Below are positions 1 to 11,900 of a DNA stretch of 64,000 bases, piece by piece; positions within the stretch are counted from its first letter, which is position 1; every line of letters begins with the position of its first letter. The stretch is taken from contig NW_006920421.1 in NCBI RefSeq assembly GCF_000344685.1, forward strand, positions 1,209,244-1,273,243. The letters are read 5' to 3'. Source of the stretch: Gloeophyllum trabeum ATCC 11539 (taxonomy: Eukaryota > Basidiomycota > Agaricomycetes > Gloeophyllales > Gloeophyllaceae). The notes below the pieces were generated by a model. It was not told the origin of the DNA, did not search any database, and saw only the letters and a program-made list of their open reading frames with translations. A program made the position numbers and the translations under genes.

Positions 1-606
1 CTTGCTAGGTGGGCAAGACATCAGCGTTCATTGGGCCTTTCGTATCGTCGGCTATCATCACTGCTTCTAATGACAACGACAACATGCCCTTTGCTTTCCT
101 GTTTGGCCTGTAGGTGTCCCATTACTGCCTTCTCTACCGCTGACTTAGTGTTCGCAGCGGTACGCTGAGTACTATTTTCTTGGCACTGGTAAACGTGAAG
201 AAGAGCCGCAAGGAATGCGAAGAATTCGTCATTGCGGAGGCCAGGAGGGACGCATTTAGGACGGACGTCATATAACAGTTGCGATGGAATGCTGCACTGT
301 ATGCTGGACGAACAAGCATTGGAATAGACTGGCGGGTACGGAATGTATTAAAGATGCTTAGACTTGAGAGGGAGACCACGATGATAATGGATGTACATTG
401 AGGAGCAGGACTGGGCTAACTAAAAGAACAATGCTGGATCATACGCGTCATGGAAGTTTAATACATCTAAGAATCAGGAATTGCAGGAAAGGAATCTATA
501 CACAAGCTTCAATCGAGCCTTGGAACGCACTATATGTCACCAGGAAATTAGCGGCACTTGATTAGAGTAGGATCCAAGATGGCGATAGTCGTCTCAAAGC
601 CGTGCT
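1..606. other. Intergenic, nothing recognised
   Basis: This stretch lies downstream of the trehalase stop codon. The only open frame of note (134-379, minus strand) has no recognisable composition or motif and no clear splice partners. I see no gene, RNA or repeat here. Confidence 0.5.
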
Positions 607-3395
607 TTAAGGGTTTGGGGAGGATAAATTAAGGCTCTCCATCGCGAGGCCAAGTGGATCTTGCTGAGCGTTGGACTGCATGCCTACGGCGGAATCTGGT
701 CCAACTGCGCCGCCGGCACCTCTGAAGAATATTTCAGGGCTTGTGCAGGCCGCAACCGCGCGCCTCATGTGTGTCGTCAGGAATGACAGACCAACTTGGT
801 ACGCAGCTACAAGAAAACATGAGCACCGTGAATCGTAAGTGAGAGTTACATTCAATGCGCGTACCATTCATCCAGCCGAACCCTTCTCGTGGAACCATCT
901 TGAAGTCGATGCCCTGGTTTCCGTATTCCGCATCCACCAGGTGGGAGAGCTTGACAGCATCAAACTACACCCAAGACATTAGCGATCGCAGGCAATGGTA
1001 AGTCAATTCAACTCACCTTCTCTGGTACAACTCCGTTGAAGTCGACGAAAGCGGTGGTCATCCTATAACCGTAAGCTCAGACTTTGTTGTAGATAACACC
1101 TACAGTAACCACTTACATGTAGAGGAATCTGTATGCAAGACGTTGTGCCTCATCCAGGTATCCATATCGCTCCAGACCAACCCAGGCCATGATTTGATGC
1201 GGGGGCCACGCATAACTGGAACGACGCAAGTCAGCTATCAATGAATATTAAATGCGGTGGATCAAGCTTACGGGTAATCCCATTGTCGGTTAGGGCGATC
1301 CAAAGAGATCTTTCCCCGAGACTCTTCAGTACCGGAAACGAGGCCACCGAGGACCTCAAACTTCTTTAATGATTCCGTTCTGCATCCACATCAGTATCGC
1401 GCTGCATATGCGTTGAAGAACACAGGGAAACACTTACACAAGCTTCCAGGCCTGCTCCTCACTAGCACAGCCTGCCCACAACGCCCAGAGCGCTGTAACG
1501 CTCTCATACAAGCTCTGCTTCTCCTGGACCGTATCGTAATCGAAGTACATGCCCTTACTCTCGTTCCACAAATACTTATCAATGATCCCCCGCCTCCACT
1601 CCGCCCTCTCGAACCACTCCTGGCTCCGCTGCGGGCGACTCGTCGATCTTTCCCGATGCGGGTTCCGATAATTCTCCGGCGTGACCGGCCACGGCGCCAG
1701 ATCAAAGTCCTCCTCCATGTCCAGCTCGTCGTCGAACACCTCCCGGATCGCCGTGCCAATGTCCACCTCGTACTTGTACAGCAGTGTCTGGAGGTCGATG
1801 GTGCCGAGGTTCGCGCAGCGCTTCTCGAAGCGGTACGTCGTGTCGTGCCCGGACTCGCGCACGGCGCGGTCGTGCAGGAAGTACTCGTCCAGCTCCGGTT
1901 CCTTCAGCACGCCGTCATTGTACTTCTCGCTGAACTCGAGCACGGACAGCCCGTGCTTGCGTGCGTACGGCTCGAGGATGTGCGTGAAGTGCGTGGCCTC
2001 GGTTTCGGGCGGGATGCCCAGCCCGTCAGGCCGATAGCGACTCAGCCCCGTCTTAGGGTCCATGCGGGGCTCGGCGACCCAGATGGTGTGGTACTCCTTG
2101 ATAGCGGCACGGATCGCGCGCTTAAGCCACTGGCGGTTGGATTCCATATCTGAGCGGTCGAGCTGGTTGTAGATCTGGAGGGCCATGTCGGTAAGGAAAG
2201 GAGGCTGGGTCCGGCACAGGTAGTAGGAGCGGCTACCATTCAGGATCTTGTTGTAGTGCCTGATCTCAAAGATGAAGTGATCGACCATGCCCTTGGCCAT
2301 GTTGACATAGCCGTCCACCAGCAAGCCCAAGCTGATGAAGTAAGAATCCCAATTATATAACTGCGTACTCGTGAACACCTTCAGTGCGCCAGATCACGAG
2401 AGAGCCACTCACCTCATTGAACCTAGCTCCAGGCACAACGAACGGAATCCCCTTCAACGTCTTCCCACCCTTCCCATCATCCACCTCGTTCATCGCCAAG
2501 GCCAGAATACCCGGTTTCGGGTTCAAACTCTTCACAAACACAGGATCATCCGGCTTCGGCGGGAGCACCTGCACGTCCAGGTTCAAATGGGGCTTGTCCC
2601 TGGCCACCTGCCTGTAATACTCCGCCATGGCCGGCTCACCGTGCGGGACGTAGATACGTGGCTGTATGCGCCCCGTCCGGTTCTTGGGGTCCGCGCAGAT
2701 GATTTCGAGACCGTCGCCGTCGATGCGCCGGGTCAGGGAATGCCAGAAGGAGTTCTTGATCATGCGCGAGAGACGATCGACAGGATTCTCGGTTAGGCGG
2801 GCTTCGTCGAGCACGATGCGCTTCCGGTTGTGGTCCCGTGCCAGTGCGAGCTCCTGCAGCAAGTTGGAGAGCATGTACGTGCCCTGTGCAGCCGTCATCA
2901 GTCCCAGTACTATTAGAGTCTCCATTATTGTCATACGTACTCGGATATCAAAGCTCTTGTACCCATTACTCGTCGCAGTCCCCAGAGCCATCAGCTTGGG
3001 TCCAGCATCGGTGATGCTGATTTGGAAGTCACCGTCTGTGTCTTCCTGCTCCAGAATGACCCGGATAGTCTCCTCAACGTCGATCAAGAACTTGCGGGGT
3101 GCTGTCGGCTTCTCATCGTGCGACATCCTCCGCCGGCGCATATGCCAGTCTTCCTGGAACGCAGGGGGACGCTTGGGCTGGTGTGCATCCACTTGAGACT
3201 GCGAAATGTGGGTCAAAGGAATGAGAATGGCAGGCAAGAGCGGACACGTACATGACTGAACGTCCGAGCACGGGTACCAGTGTGAAATTCATTGTCTCCG
3301 TAGTACGTCGCAGAATCGATGTTGGTGGGTTTGATGACATGGTCGTCGAGCCCGTCCAGGCCGTTCGGGTGGGCCGTCACCGAGCGATGACTCAT
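607..3395 (-). CDS. NTH1: Neutral trehalase (GH37)
   Basis: Cytosolic alpha,alpha-trehalase, which hydrolyses the storage and stress sugar trehalose to two glucoses. Eight exons join in frame: 3395-3252, 3198-2413, 2360-1438, 1379-1272, 1215-1117, 1062-1017, 964-865 and 806-607, giving 801 aa, a normal size for fungal neutral trehalases. Trehalase signature 1 (PGARFNE then LYNWDSYF, residues about 304-318) is rebuilt exactly across an intron. The signature 2 region (RQWDYPYAWPPHQ) is rebuilt across another, and the C-terminus carries DAEYGNQG and EGFGW. The N-terminal tail has RRRRMS (Ser about 74), a protein kinase A type site, followed by a calcium-binding-like loop [12 protein letters not shown] (about 101-112). 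Both are hallmarks of the neutral rather than the acid enzyme. There is no signal peptide. The start at 3395 is the first ATG of the exon. Confidence 0.95.
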
Positions 3396-4558
3396 TATAG
3401 TCCTGGCCGCGGTAGAAGAAAATTAAAGAGCGTTTTCAGCTAAGTATCGAGTGCTGGTAGAATATAGGAGTCGGGCAAGACAGGTCGCCGTCTAGACAGT
3501 CAATTTATAGATGAATGCAATCGGACCTAGTCAAGCACAACACCGATGCCAGTGAGCTGCCAGCCGTGACAGTCGTGGCAGAGAACTTACTGCAGCCTGT
3601 CTATGTCGTGTATCGTCTATGTCGGGCGTCTGAGCAGACAATGGAAGGAAAGGAAGAGCGTAGAAAGATATTTATGAGCGGTCGGGGATGTGGCTCACTC
3701 AACGTCACTGTTATAGCAGGTCGGTTCGGTCGCCAGATTTATCAATTGATGGCTGCTTCGGCTTGCTGGCTGATTTTTTCCGCTCAAACTTACTCAACGG
3801 TGGACATCGCGATTATATTCCGCTTTCGACGGTGCTCAGACAGGGTCAGTCGCTCGAAAGGCAGCCCAATAATGTATCGTCGGGTCCAGTTGCAGACCGT
3901 TAGTTCTCGGTGCGTAACGTTGCTATCACTCAGGTAATCGCATAACCAGCCTTCAAGCGGGTATAACGAAAGTTATGTCATAGAACAGGATTCGTGGTGA
4001 GTTTATCTTCATCGCGGGCTCAAGGCTGCTTTTATTGGCGTCACCTCAATCTGCCCAGGAAAGCGTGTAGCTTGTGTTTGGACTACCTGCCTGCCTCTGA
4101 TCTTCCTCGGTGATTAGTGTTTGTTATCGGGCGATGCACGTTTGGTGTATGTATGTAGTCCGTTGCAGACGTAACGAGCTACGTACATAAACCGGTAAGG
4201 GGGTGACTGACGTCAAGCTTGGAACAGTTGGGTGGAAAAGGGCTCGTCCAGTGGAAGCCGTAATAACTGCTCGACCCCAAAATCCATATGCAAAATGGTA
4301 AGTCACGGTCACCTCCAGATATCCAAGTACGAATTACTGCAAGCTCTTGACCTCTTCATGGCCAACGTACTCAGAGCAGATCGGCATTTGCGCTTATTCA
4401 GCGTCATCTCCGGAGCGTCCAGGGTCATAGCATCCATTAGCTGTCCATATCCACAAGGACTAGCAAGATCTATTGAGATAGCTCTTGCATCAGCTAACAG
4501 AAAGCAATGTCCTGCCGCAGAGTTCACTTACATATATACAATACACAACCTTCCGAGA
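3396..4558. promoter_or_regulatory. Trehalase upstream region and carrier 3' flank
   Basis: This 1.16 kb holds the 5' flank of the trehalase gene and the 3' flank of the carrier gene, both on the minus strand. Several short open frames occur (for example 3515-3937 plus), but none has domain-like sequence or a splice-extended frame. I see no further gene. Promoter elements were not resolved. Confidence 0.4.
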
Positions 4559-5956
4559 CTATGATGACCTCCGAAGCCTGTAAAACAGAATCATGATCGC
4601 CAGAGCCCACTGCTCGAACTGGTCTTTCGACATGAACAACAAAGCCTGCGACAGCACAGCCTTGATAATCTGCGCGCTCATCCCCTGCCAGCGGAAGCCA
4701 ACATCAGCGGCCGCCGTACATGAGCGCAGGCATCACAGACTGACCTGATACCAGCCGACGAGACCTTGCTTCCGGTATACACGCATGAGAACATCCAAGG
4801 CGCCCGGGTGGTGGTCTTTCAAGTGGTGGGGCTTGTTGTGTGGCGGGGGGAGGTGATGCTCCTCGACAGCGGTCTCCTCGTCTGCTGTCCGGGCCTGAAT
4901 ACGGACTTTCGCCATAATGTAAGGATATGTGACCTTCCACCGACAATAAGCATTCTACCCGAGGAAGAGGGCCGTTCGATGTACTCACAACTGTCGCCAG
5001 CGTCTTGCTCAGAGCACCGACAACAAAGCTGAGACCTGGTGTCATCTTCGCCTCGGCGCCCGCCTTCTCTCTGGCGAGCAGCACGGCGCTTTTGATCCGC
5101 TCGAACATCCCGTATGTGATAGCCGGGTTCACGGTAAGCACCAGGCCGGGCCTCAAGCCCAACCACAACCCCGTAACCCCCTCCTCCTTGACGATCTCCT
5201 TTGCAACACCGAGGAACGAGTCGTCGTAGTCATCGTCTGACGGCGCCTTCTGTTCCGAAGGCAAAACGGTCAGGGGCTCTGATGGGGTGTTGGACGGTGC
5301 TTTCGAGCTGAACTGGAAAGACCGTCCGATCTGCTGTCGAGTCGCAATAACTGAGACGGGGATCGTGAATATTTGGGCGAGCGCGCCCGCGACCGCTCCG
5401 AGGATAAGCTCTGCGGCTGTTGAAAGTTGGGGGGCTTTCGATCCCGCGGGGAGTTTGGCTGTTAGTCGCTTGATGTATGAGCTCCGTACAAGCGAGTAGA
5501 AGAAGAAATAGGCGTATTCTGGCGGTTCGCGGTCGTGCAAGTTAAACGCGATCCATTAACGTTGACCTGATAGTGGGCTTACGCATAGAGAATGTGTTAA
5601 TCATGGTCGCCGCGAAGCCCCTATACCAGCCCCATATGCCCTCCTCCTTCAGGACGCGGAGGAGCACGGAGTACATGGACAAGTCATCGCGCTTGCCCTT
5701 GCCCTTCGCGTCCGCGTTCGTAGCCTGTATGCGCGTCTTTGCCCTGAGACTCGTCAGTACTTCAATGCTTACACTCAGGGTACCATTCTACCTACACATC
5801 TAGCGGATACACAACCCTATCCACATGTCAGTATGACCATCCTGAACGCCAGAAGCAGGAGCCCACTCACGCAGTACTGAAACACCCTCCCAGCGCCCCC
5901 GCGAGAGCGTACCCAAACGGGGTCAGCTGTTGTACAGGCTTAGACTGTGCTGGCAT
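4559..5956 (-). CDS. Mitochondrial carrier family, peroxisomal adenine-nucleotide type
   Basis: Solute carrier family 25 protein, most like the peroxisomal ATP/AMP exchangers (yeast Ant1, Candida Pmp47). These import ATP into peroxisomes for activation of fatty acids. Exons 5956-5871, 5816-5796, 5743-5583, 5518-4989, 4933-4745 and 4684-4559 give 370 aa in frame. Carrier signatures of the form Px(D/E)xx(K/R) are visible: YPLDVAKTRIQA (about 32-43) is split over two introns, and YPYIMAKVRIQA lies in the third repeat. The second repeat has the degenerate FTIPVSVIATRQQ instead. The stretch NPAITYGMFERIK matches the NPxIQYxxFE stretch typical of Pmp47 relatives. An acidic linker (SDDDYDDS) lies between repeat halves. 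Exon 2 is only 21 nt. A mitochondrial location cannot be excluded. Confidence 0.85.
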
Positions 5957-6110
5957 AGTAGAGTATCGGTTTAGTCGACGTCCATGTAGCTGGCAGTCAG
6001 TAAAGTATGTACCGAGGCTGAAGTACCCCGTAAGGATGGGGAGCGGTGAATAGCCGCATCATAGCCGGACTCGGACGAGCGGGAGGCACCCCGGTGTCTC
6101 AAAGTATCAC
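5957..6110. promoter_or_regulatory. Divergent promoter, carrier / methyltransferase
   Basis: Only 154 bp separate the start codons of the minus-strand carrier and the plus-strand methyltransferase, so both must share this upstream region. I cannot name a bound factor. Confidence 0.5.
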
Positions 6111-7287
6111 ATGGAGCGGCCGTCGTCTCTGTTCGCGAGTTCAGCTGTACTTGAACGTCCGTCTCAGTCGCCTTTCGTTCAGCCTGGTTTCAAGGAGGGA
6201 AGAGCCACTGTCACGATGCAGGAGGGCCGAAATTCCAATTTTCCTGAAAACCTCAATATCAGCCCATCGCAAAGGCCGGACGAGGTTGATCCAGGGCTGG
6301 ACTCCGTTCTAGACGCGTACTCGCAGAAAGACGCGATCGAAAAGTATGGCATCGCAGGACGCGTGTGGTAAGTATTTAGAACCGGTGCATGCGTGACGGC
6401 GGTTCTAATATGTCAGGGAGGCCGCGTACATCTTGCTGTCGTACATGCAAGGCTCGCCCAAGTGGGAATTAGACCCTCCTTTCCTTTCCTCGACCACGAA
6501 ACGGAATACGTATCTGGAACTAGGATCGGGCACTGGCGTTGTGGGCATCAAGCTTACTCAGATCCTGGCTCCCGACGATCTTGTCATTCTCACTGATTTG
6601 CCAGACGTCTGCTCACTTCTACGGGAAACCCTGGAGAGACACGGCCTGCAGGAAACTACCATATGCTCCGATTGGTCTGGTGGCCTCATTGTCAGGCCCT
6701 TGCCATGGGGCGACCCAGAGTATGCCTTGAGCATCGCGGCAGACCTGGGATTAACTTCTCACAGTAAAGCCGACTCTTCTCGCTATCTGACCCGGATTAT
6801 CTGCAGCGACTTGGTATGATTATTCAGGATCAAAGACCTGTCGAAATACCTGACTTCTATTCAGGTCTACTTTCCTGAACTGTTGGCACCTCTGCTGCGA
6901 AGTCTTATACAACTCTCATCCCCTCCATTTGTGCCTGAAGGGAGGCCTTGGGACCTGGAAGTCGTGATCTCTTACAAAATACGGAGCCTCCCGAAAGAGA
7001 CACCTTTCTGGAGCGCATTTGGCTTGTGGTTCACCTTCCACCCCGTTATAGTTCGGCCTAGAGGTGACACAGATGCTAGCGGTGACACCTGGCGTCGTTT
7101 GGGCTCTTCAATAGGGGAGGATGGGTGTTTTGTCTTTATCGCTCGTCGGCGAGCTGAGTCTTTCACTTGGTCCATCCCGGAGAGTGACAGTGATCTTTTG
7201 AGTGGTCATGGTACTCCGTGGAGCAGTGATGAACAGTTCGAGACTTTTCTCTTGTCAGCATTCGACGATAATGAGACTGATTTATGA
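6111..7287 (+). CDS. Methyltransf_16 family protein-lysine methyltransferase
   Basis: S-adenosylmethionine-dependent methyltransferase of the family that includes METTL21-type and yeast Efm enzymes, which methylate lysines on elongation factors and chaperones. Exons 6111-6367, 6417-6813 and 6865-7287 join in frame to 358 aa. SAM-binding motif I is LELGSGTGVVGI in exon 2, followed at the expected spacing by the acidic post-I strand and motif VILTDLPDV. A later motif IICSDLVYFPELL crosses the second intron and fits the (D/N)xxY-type motif that these enzymes use near the active site. The C-terminal half carries the usual FTFHPV/CFVFIARR strands. The substrate cannot be read from sequence. The start could also be the in-frame ATG near 6216, which would drop a poorly conserved N-terminus. 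Confidence 0.8.
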
Positions 7288-7665
7288 ACCGTGACATCTG
7301 CTGCAGCACTAAAAGAGTCAAGGGCGGTTAGCGGCACCAGAGCTTCTGGGACAGACGGTGAGTGCATCTGTGGAGCATCAAGGCTGGTCAGCAGAGGTCG
7401 AACGTGAAATGATGGTGCGTGTGAGGCAGAGGCGTCAAGAGGCCATAAGCTTCGGCGGGCGGTGAGTCGCAGTATATGCATCTGAGGCAGTGTATGCCTA
7501 TTATGTCTGTAAGGAAGCTTCTTGTAAGAAAAAACACGCAGAGCAGAAGCTCAGCAGTTGCCAGTGAGAAGGCCTCCTTTCCAGTAGTGTTTACCCCGGG
7601 ATGTATAAGACATTTATGTTCACCCGTGCAACAGTCCTTGATCGTGTCCATCAGCGGTATGTATT
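7288..7665. other. Intergenic between convergent genes
   Basis: The methyltransferase (plus) and the arrestin-like gene (minus) end towards each other here. No gene or RNA is recognised. The short frames on both strands look like chance. Confidence 0.4.
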
Positions 7666-9243
7666 TCACTTCCTTTGTTCAGTAGTCTCATAAGGTGGAG
7701 GAGGAAGAGGGTATTCTGGTGGGAGGACGCCGTCAGCGCTACCCGCAACTATAGTCACTTCTGCCTTCGCCAGAGGAGTCTCATTGTGCCCCAAGACACC
7801 GACGCCGGAGTTCCCGAAAGGTAGTAAAGCTATGGAATACTGATCGATGATAGATATCGATTAGTGCAACAACAAGACACGAAGAAAGCGAACGCAGGAA
7901 CCTTGAGTGTGGCCAGAGGAAAAGAGAAGCTTGGTCTCAGGCTCTGCGGGACCAAAAGCGTGCCCCGCAATCTCCTCATTCCATCAACACCGAGATTGAG
8001 GGGCGAGAAAGACGCGGTCGCACAGAAGTCTCGGAAAGTGTCGCCCTCTTTGACGGAGGACAAGTCCACATTCCCCGCTCCCACGGCAAGGGACCTTTGA
8101 AGCACGACGTTGATAGCCGGTTGCGAGTCCAGTACTCCCTCTTCCCGACCGCAGAGAGTGAGGAGGATTGGGATGGGCGATCCCAAAGAGAAGGTGAGCT
8201 GGAGAGAAAGTGCCGACTCGTTTATGATTGCTCAATGCGACATCACGTCTGAGCAAGGTTCTTACCGGCTTCGCTATTGCCAGCTGCGACCACGCTCGTA
8301 AGGCGATCTTCAATCGAGAATGTAGATATACGCACAGTACAAGTGATGTCTGGGTCCTGGACACCAGGCGTCATGCCCCTACCCTTCACCTTTATTGCAG
8401 GGAGTTCAACCCATCCCTCAGGGTCAATATCTGGACCGGGTGGCCCAGATTCAGAAACCTTCTGCCGAGGGTCAGCTACAGTTCGAGGTAGGACAAAGAG
8501 ATTTGCTGCTAGACTAGTAGCATATCGAGTTAACTAAACCGTACGAACACAGAAAAGACTAACACCTCACGTGTAATCAGGACTGAACATCCCCATCTTA
8601 ACATGCACCAAGATCCTGTACTCGATGGTCAACATCGCATTCCATCCCTTCTCCGAGAAACTGGGAGGCAGGCGATATATTGTGCTATCGGCCTTGTCTT
8701 TCAAGCGGAGGGGAACTTCGCGAGGAAGCTTGACGGAGAATGGCCAGGAGTGATGTCCGACCAAGGAGCCTGGGGTATCTTCCTGCTGTCGGCGGGTCCA
8801 CAGAGCCTCTGTCAGCTCCAGGAACCGCAACCTAGCAAGACCCTCCACAGCGGCGACTCCGAGAACCTAGATGTCGTATTGAGTACTTCAATGACGATTG
8901 ATGTAAAACCTTTTACCGTCAGAGATACACTCTTGATTTGCTCTGCCTTCTCAAGTTCGAGGTTCACTGATCCAGTGATAATGTCCTCATCGAAGAACCG
9001 AGGATAGCCTCCCGTTGAAACGGGATGAGAGTTGATCACATTCAGCTGTAACCAAGTCTGGCCCTTATGCTCTAAGAAAAATCGATGTTCGGCCTCGTCA
9101 CCGTGATTCAGAGCAGGAGCCGTATAATCGGCATCGTCATAATATATGCCGAAGTTGGTCGCGTTCATGGGGAGTTGGTGCAGCTGAATGCTACCGAATA
9201 ATCTGACATCCATAGTTATGTATGCGAACAACGCCAGGCCCAT
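7666..9243 (-). CDS. Alpha-arrestin (ART-like) with C-terminal PY motifs
   Basis: Arrestin-like trafficking adaptor that would recruit a Rsp5/NEDD4-type ubiquitin ligase to plasma-membrane transporters. The N-terminal arrestin strands are in the first exon (DVRLFGSIQLHQ, SVSLTVKGFTSIVIEV). The middle is in exon 2 (AMLTIEYRILVHVKMG), then LAANLFVLPRT, TVRISTFSIEDRLTSVV and LGSPIPILLTL. The last exon ends in PPEYPLPPPPYETTEQRK, which contains two PPxY motifs (PPEY and PPPY). The stop is at 7666-7668. The start is the ATG at 9243, or 9213 (MDVRL), which fits the fold better. The first intron is awkward: to keep frame it must begin at 8886 and is either 44 nt or, less likely, 20 nt. About 430 aa in total. 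Confidence 0.75.
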
Positions 9244-9388
9244 CTGTGGGAGTTAATGATACATTCAGTTAGAGCATCCTGCGTGGCGCCTGATCATGAT
9301 GCGTACATCAAAGTGTCAACGCAAAGACAAGATAACACAAATAGCAGATACAAAACCTATATCAATCCGAACAGGGTAGTGCATTCCT

Positions 9389-11173
9389 CTACATCTCCAG
9401 CCCCGGACCCGACCCATCGAATGGATCCCTCATACTCCCGGTCTTGGCCCGCCATAGTTGCGTATAGATCGCCTTTATCTTCTGCAGCTCCGCGTGCAGA
9501 TCGGCCGTCTTGCTTGCCAGGGCCATGAATGTGGCGTGCTGCGTCTCAAGAGTAGCTGATATAGCTTTATCGACACATCTGATAAGCATGTGAAAGGGCA
9601 GAAGGAGAATGACAGCAGCGTACCTTGCGGCGTATACTGCGCCTGACTGGAAGCGGAGGCTAGTTTGCGCTCAATTTGCTATTCACAGACGGGCTTAGTA
9701 TAATGATGTCGAATGAATACATTAAACCCTACTTCGATTGTAGACTTGTACCATTGAAGCCGGTCTTTCATTTGCTCCGTAATGCGCTGGAAGAACCTAC
9801 GTTTTATGGCAGATGCTCAGTAACCAAATCCCCTTTGCGCTTGGAGATAATGAGTCTTACTCCAGGGGGAATCCTGCGTGGTCTCTTAGATAGGCGCCAT
9901 GCTGCTGTGGGTTACGGAATCCTTCCAAGATCCGAGTAGTGATAATCATATCTTGGACAGCCTGGTCGACTTTTGCTTTCAGGTCCCGTGTCTGCAGCGC
10001 GTCTGTGTGTGTCGTCGACAGGACACCAACAAGGTCCTGTTGCCGATTCAATGCGAAGGGCGAATGTATAAAAATAGAGTCTACGGACCTTCTGGGCTTT
10101 ACGGAGCTGCTCCTGGCCTTTGACGGCGTCCTCTCCTAGGTCCCGTTGCTTCAGACCCTTTCCGATTTGTATGCGCCCCTGTATGTGACTCCTACATCGC
10201 GCCTCTCAGCACTTCAATACTTCGCGAGATAGGCCACTACATGCTCACTCGATATCCTCGAAGGTCTTCTTGAGCTGGTCAGGCAGGTCATTGAACCTCG
10301 TGTTCTTGGTGAACGGCGGTGCGCCGGCTTGCTGTACGCTAGAGAAAACGAAGTTAAATCCGTGAGAATGCTCACTCGGTCTCAACCCGTACGGTTGTGT
10401 TCTCTGCTGATTGCCAAACAACGATGACCCCGTCCCCGTCCCAAAACCACCTGCAGGCAGCGTAGACTGAGCTTGAAGCGGATTTGTCCCCGTCGTACTT
10501 CCCCCAAACAGACCCCCACCCTGCTGCTGCTGATTCGTCGACCCGAACAAGCTACTGCCACCCTGGTTTTGCTGTTGCTGCGATGTGTTCGTATTTCCGA
10601 AGAGGGAAGATCCAAAGAGACCACCTGAGCCAGATTGTTGTTGTGTCGTGGTAGGGCCAAAGAGCCCAGTGGAAGGCTGTTGCGTCGTGCTTCCAAACAG
10701 ACTCGAGGAAGGCTGTTGAGTTTGCGTGGTGTTACCAAATAGACCGCTACCTGTCGATGGTTGCTGGGATTGTGTTGTATTTCCGAATAGACCGCCACCC
10801 GTGGAAGATTGTTGCGACGGTGCAGTATTGCCGAATAGACCACCCCCTGTTGCTGGTTGTTGTTGCTGCTGCTGTTGAGGTTGATTCTGTCCGCCGAAGA
10901 GACTGTTGGTGGCAGGTTGCGACTGGGCGTTCGAACCGAACAGGCTGCCAGATGGCTGCGATGTGGATTGTCCGAAGAGACTGCTCGCAGGCTGAGACTG
11001 GGCTGGCTGGGTGTTGCCAAATAGTGAGCCTGTAGGTTTAGGGCCTCCGAAGAGGGATGGTGCAGACGTGGTAGCCGCCGGCTTCATGCCAAATGCTGAA
11101 GAACTTGTATAAGGTTGAGTATAATTTGAGTCTTTTCGTAAGCGTGCAGTGCCTACCTGGATGCGAATGCCAT
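9389..11173 (-). CDS. FG-repeat nucleoporin, Nup54/Nup57 type
   Basis: Central-channel nucleoporin of the Nsp1-Nup57-Nup49 (Nup62-Nup58-Nup54) complex. The first exon is 17 nt (MAFASS, 11173-11157), then exon 2 from 11103 runs into about 230 residues of GLFG/SLFG repeats separated by Q, S, T, G and N (for example GSLFGNTQPAQSQPASSLFG). After the repeats comes FTKNTRFNDLPDQLKKTFEDIE, typical of the start of the Nup54 C-terminal region. Following exons encode helical coiled-coil sequence (QQDLVGVLSTTHTDALQTRD, ERILEGFRNPQQHGAYLRD type, RITEQMKDRLQWYKSTIEQ) and end in SMRDPFDGSGPGLEM. The repeats drive the low-complexity composition of 10380-11050. Exon junctions in the 3' half were not all fixed. 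Confidence 0.9.
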
Positions 11174-11900
11174 AGTTTAAGTTCACTAACCAGTCAGCTC
11201 CAAGTATATCGACAGCCTGAGTAACCTAGAGCAAGTCCACAAACGTAGGAGCCTCAAGCGCGTCTGCTTGAGACGCGTCGAACACCTGGTCAGGTGGCCA
11301 CAATTGCCGTTGCAGGTGTTTGGCCGGGTGTCACCAGTGGCAGGTTTAGTTGCATTACTTGATCCTATGTAAAAAGATGCATTACATTGTTTAAATTCAG
11401 AATGATGTCTACAGCCATTTGCAGATCGATGGGCCCACTTTTTGAAAATCATTTACAGTCGGACCACGTCGGACAAGCAATTTCAAGTCCCCGAGAGACA
11501 GAAATCAGACCATCTGGACTTCTCTACCTTCTTCCGACGTCCCTGGCACCCACTCCGACCCACTCCGACTATACGTGGTTTTCTGAATTGATGGTCTATC
11601 GATCTGCAAGCGGCTGTAACTTCTAAGGTACCACTCAAACGAGTCAAAACGACATGTCAAAGCCATATGTTCGCTGTTCCCTCAGACCTTGCGCGTTAAG
11701 GTTGTGGCCACGATACAGGGAGGCGCTGTGGGGAGGCGGCAACTCCATGTATTGCCATTAACCGTGGTGGGGACAAAAATGAGCGAAGACGCCGTCAAAC
11801 AAATGCATACTATTGCTTCACGACGTTGGTTAATGTCGCCGGCATGGGGGACATCGTAATTATAACAATGGCCCTCCCACTTTTATTAAACCACACCATA
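11174..11900. other. Intergenic, nothing recognised
   Basis: Upstream of the nucleoporin and downstream of the sedolisin, both minus strand. Short frames here have no domain-like content. No repeat or RNA seen. Confidence 0.4.

Noticed and set aside
1413..2153. Long plus-strand frame opposite trehalase
   Set aside because: It mirrors the trehalase exon on the other strand and has no domain. A GC-rich coding exon gives such shadows.
10380..11050. Simple-sequence satellite
   Set aside because: The repetition is codon-level GLFG repeat sequence of the nucleoporin, not a satellite.
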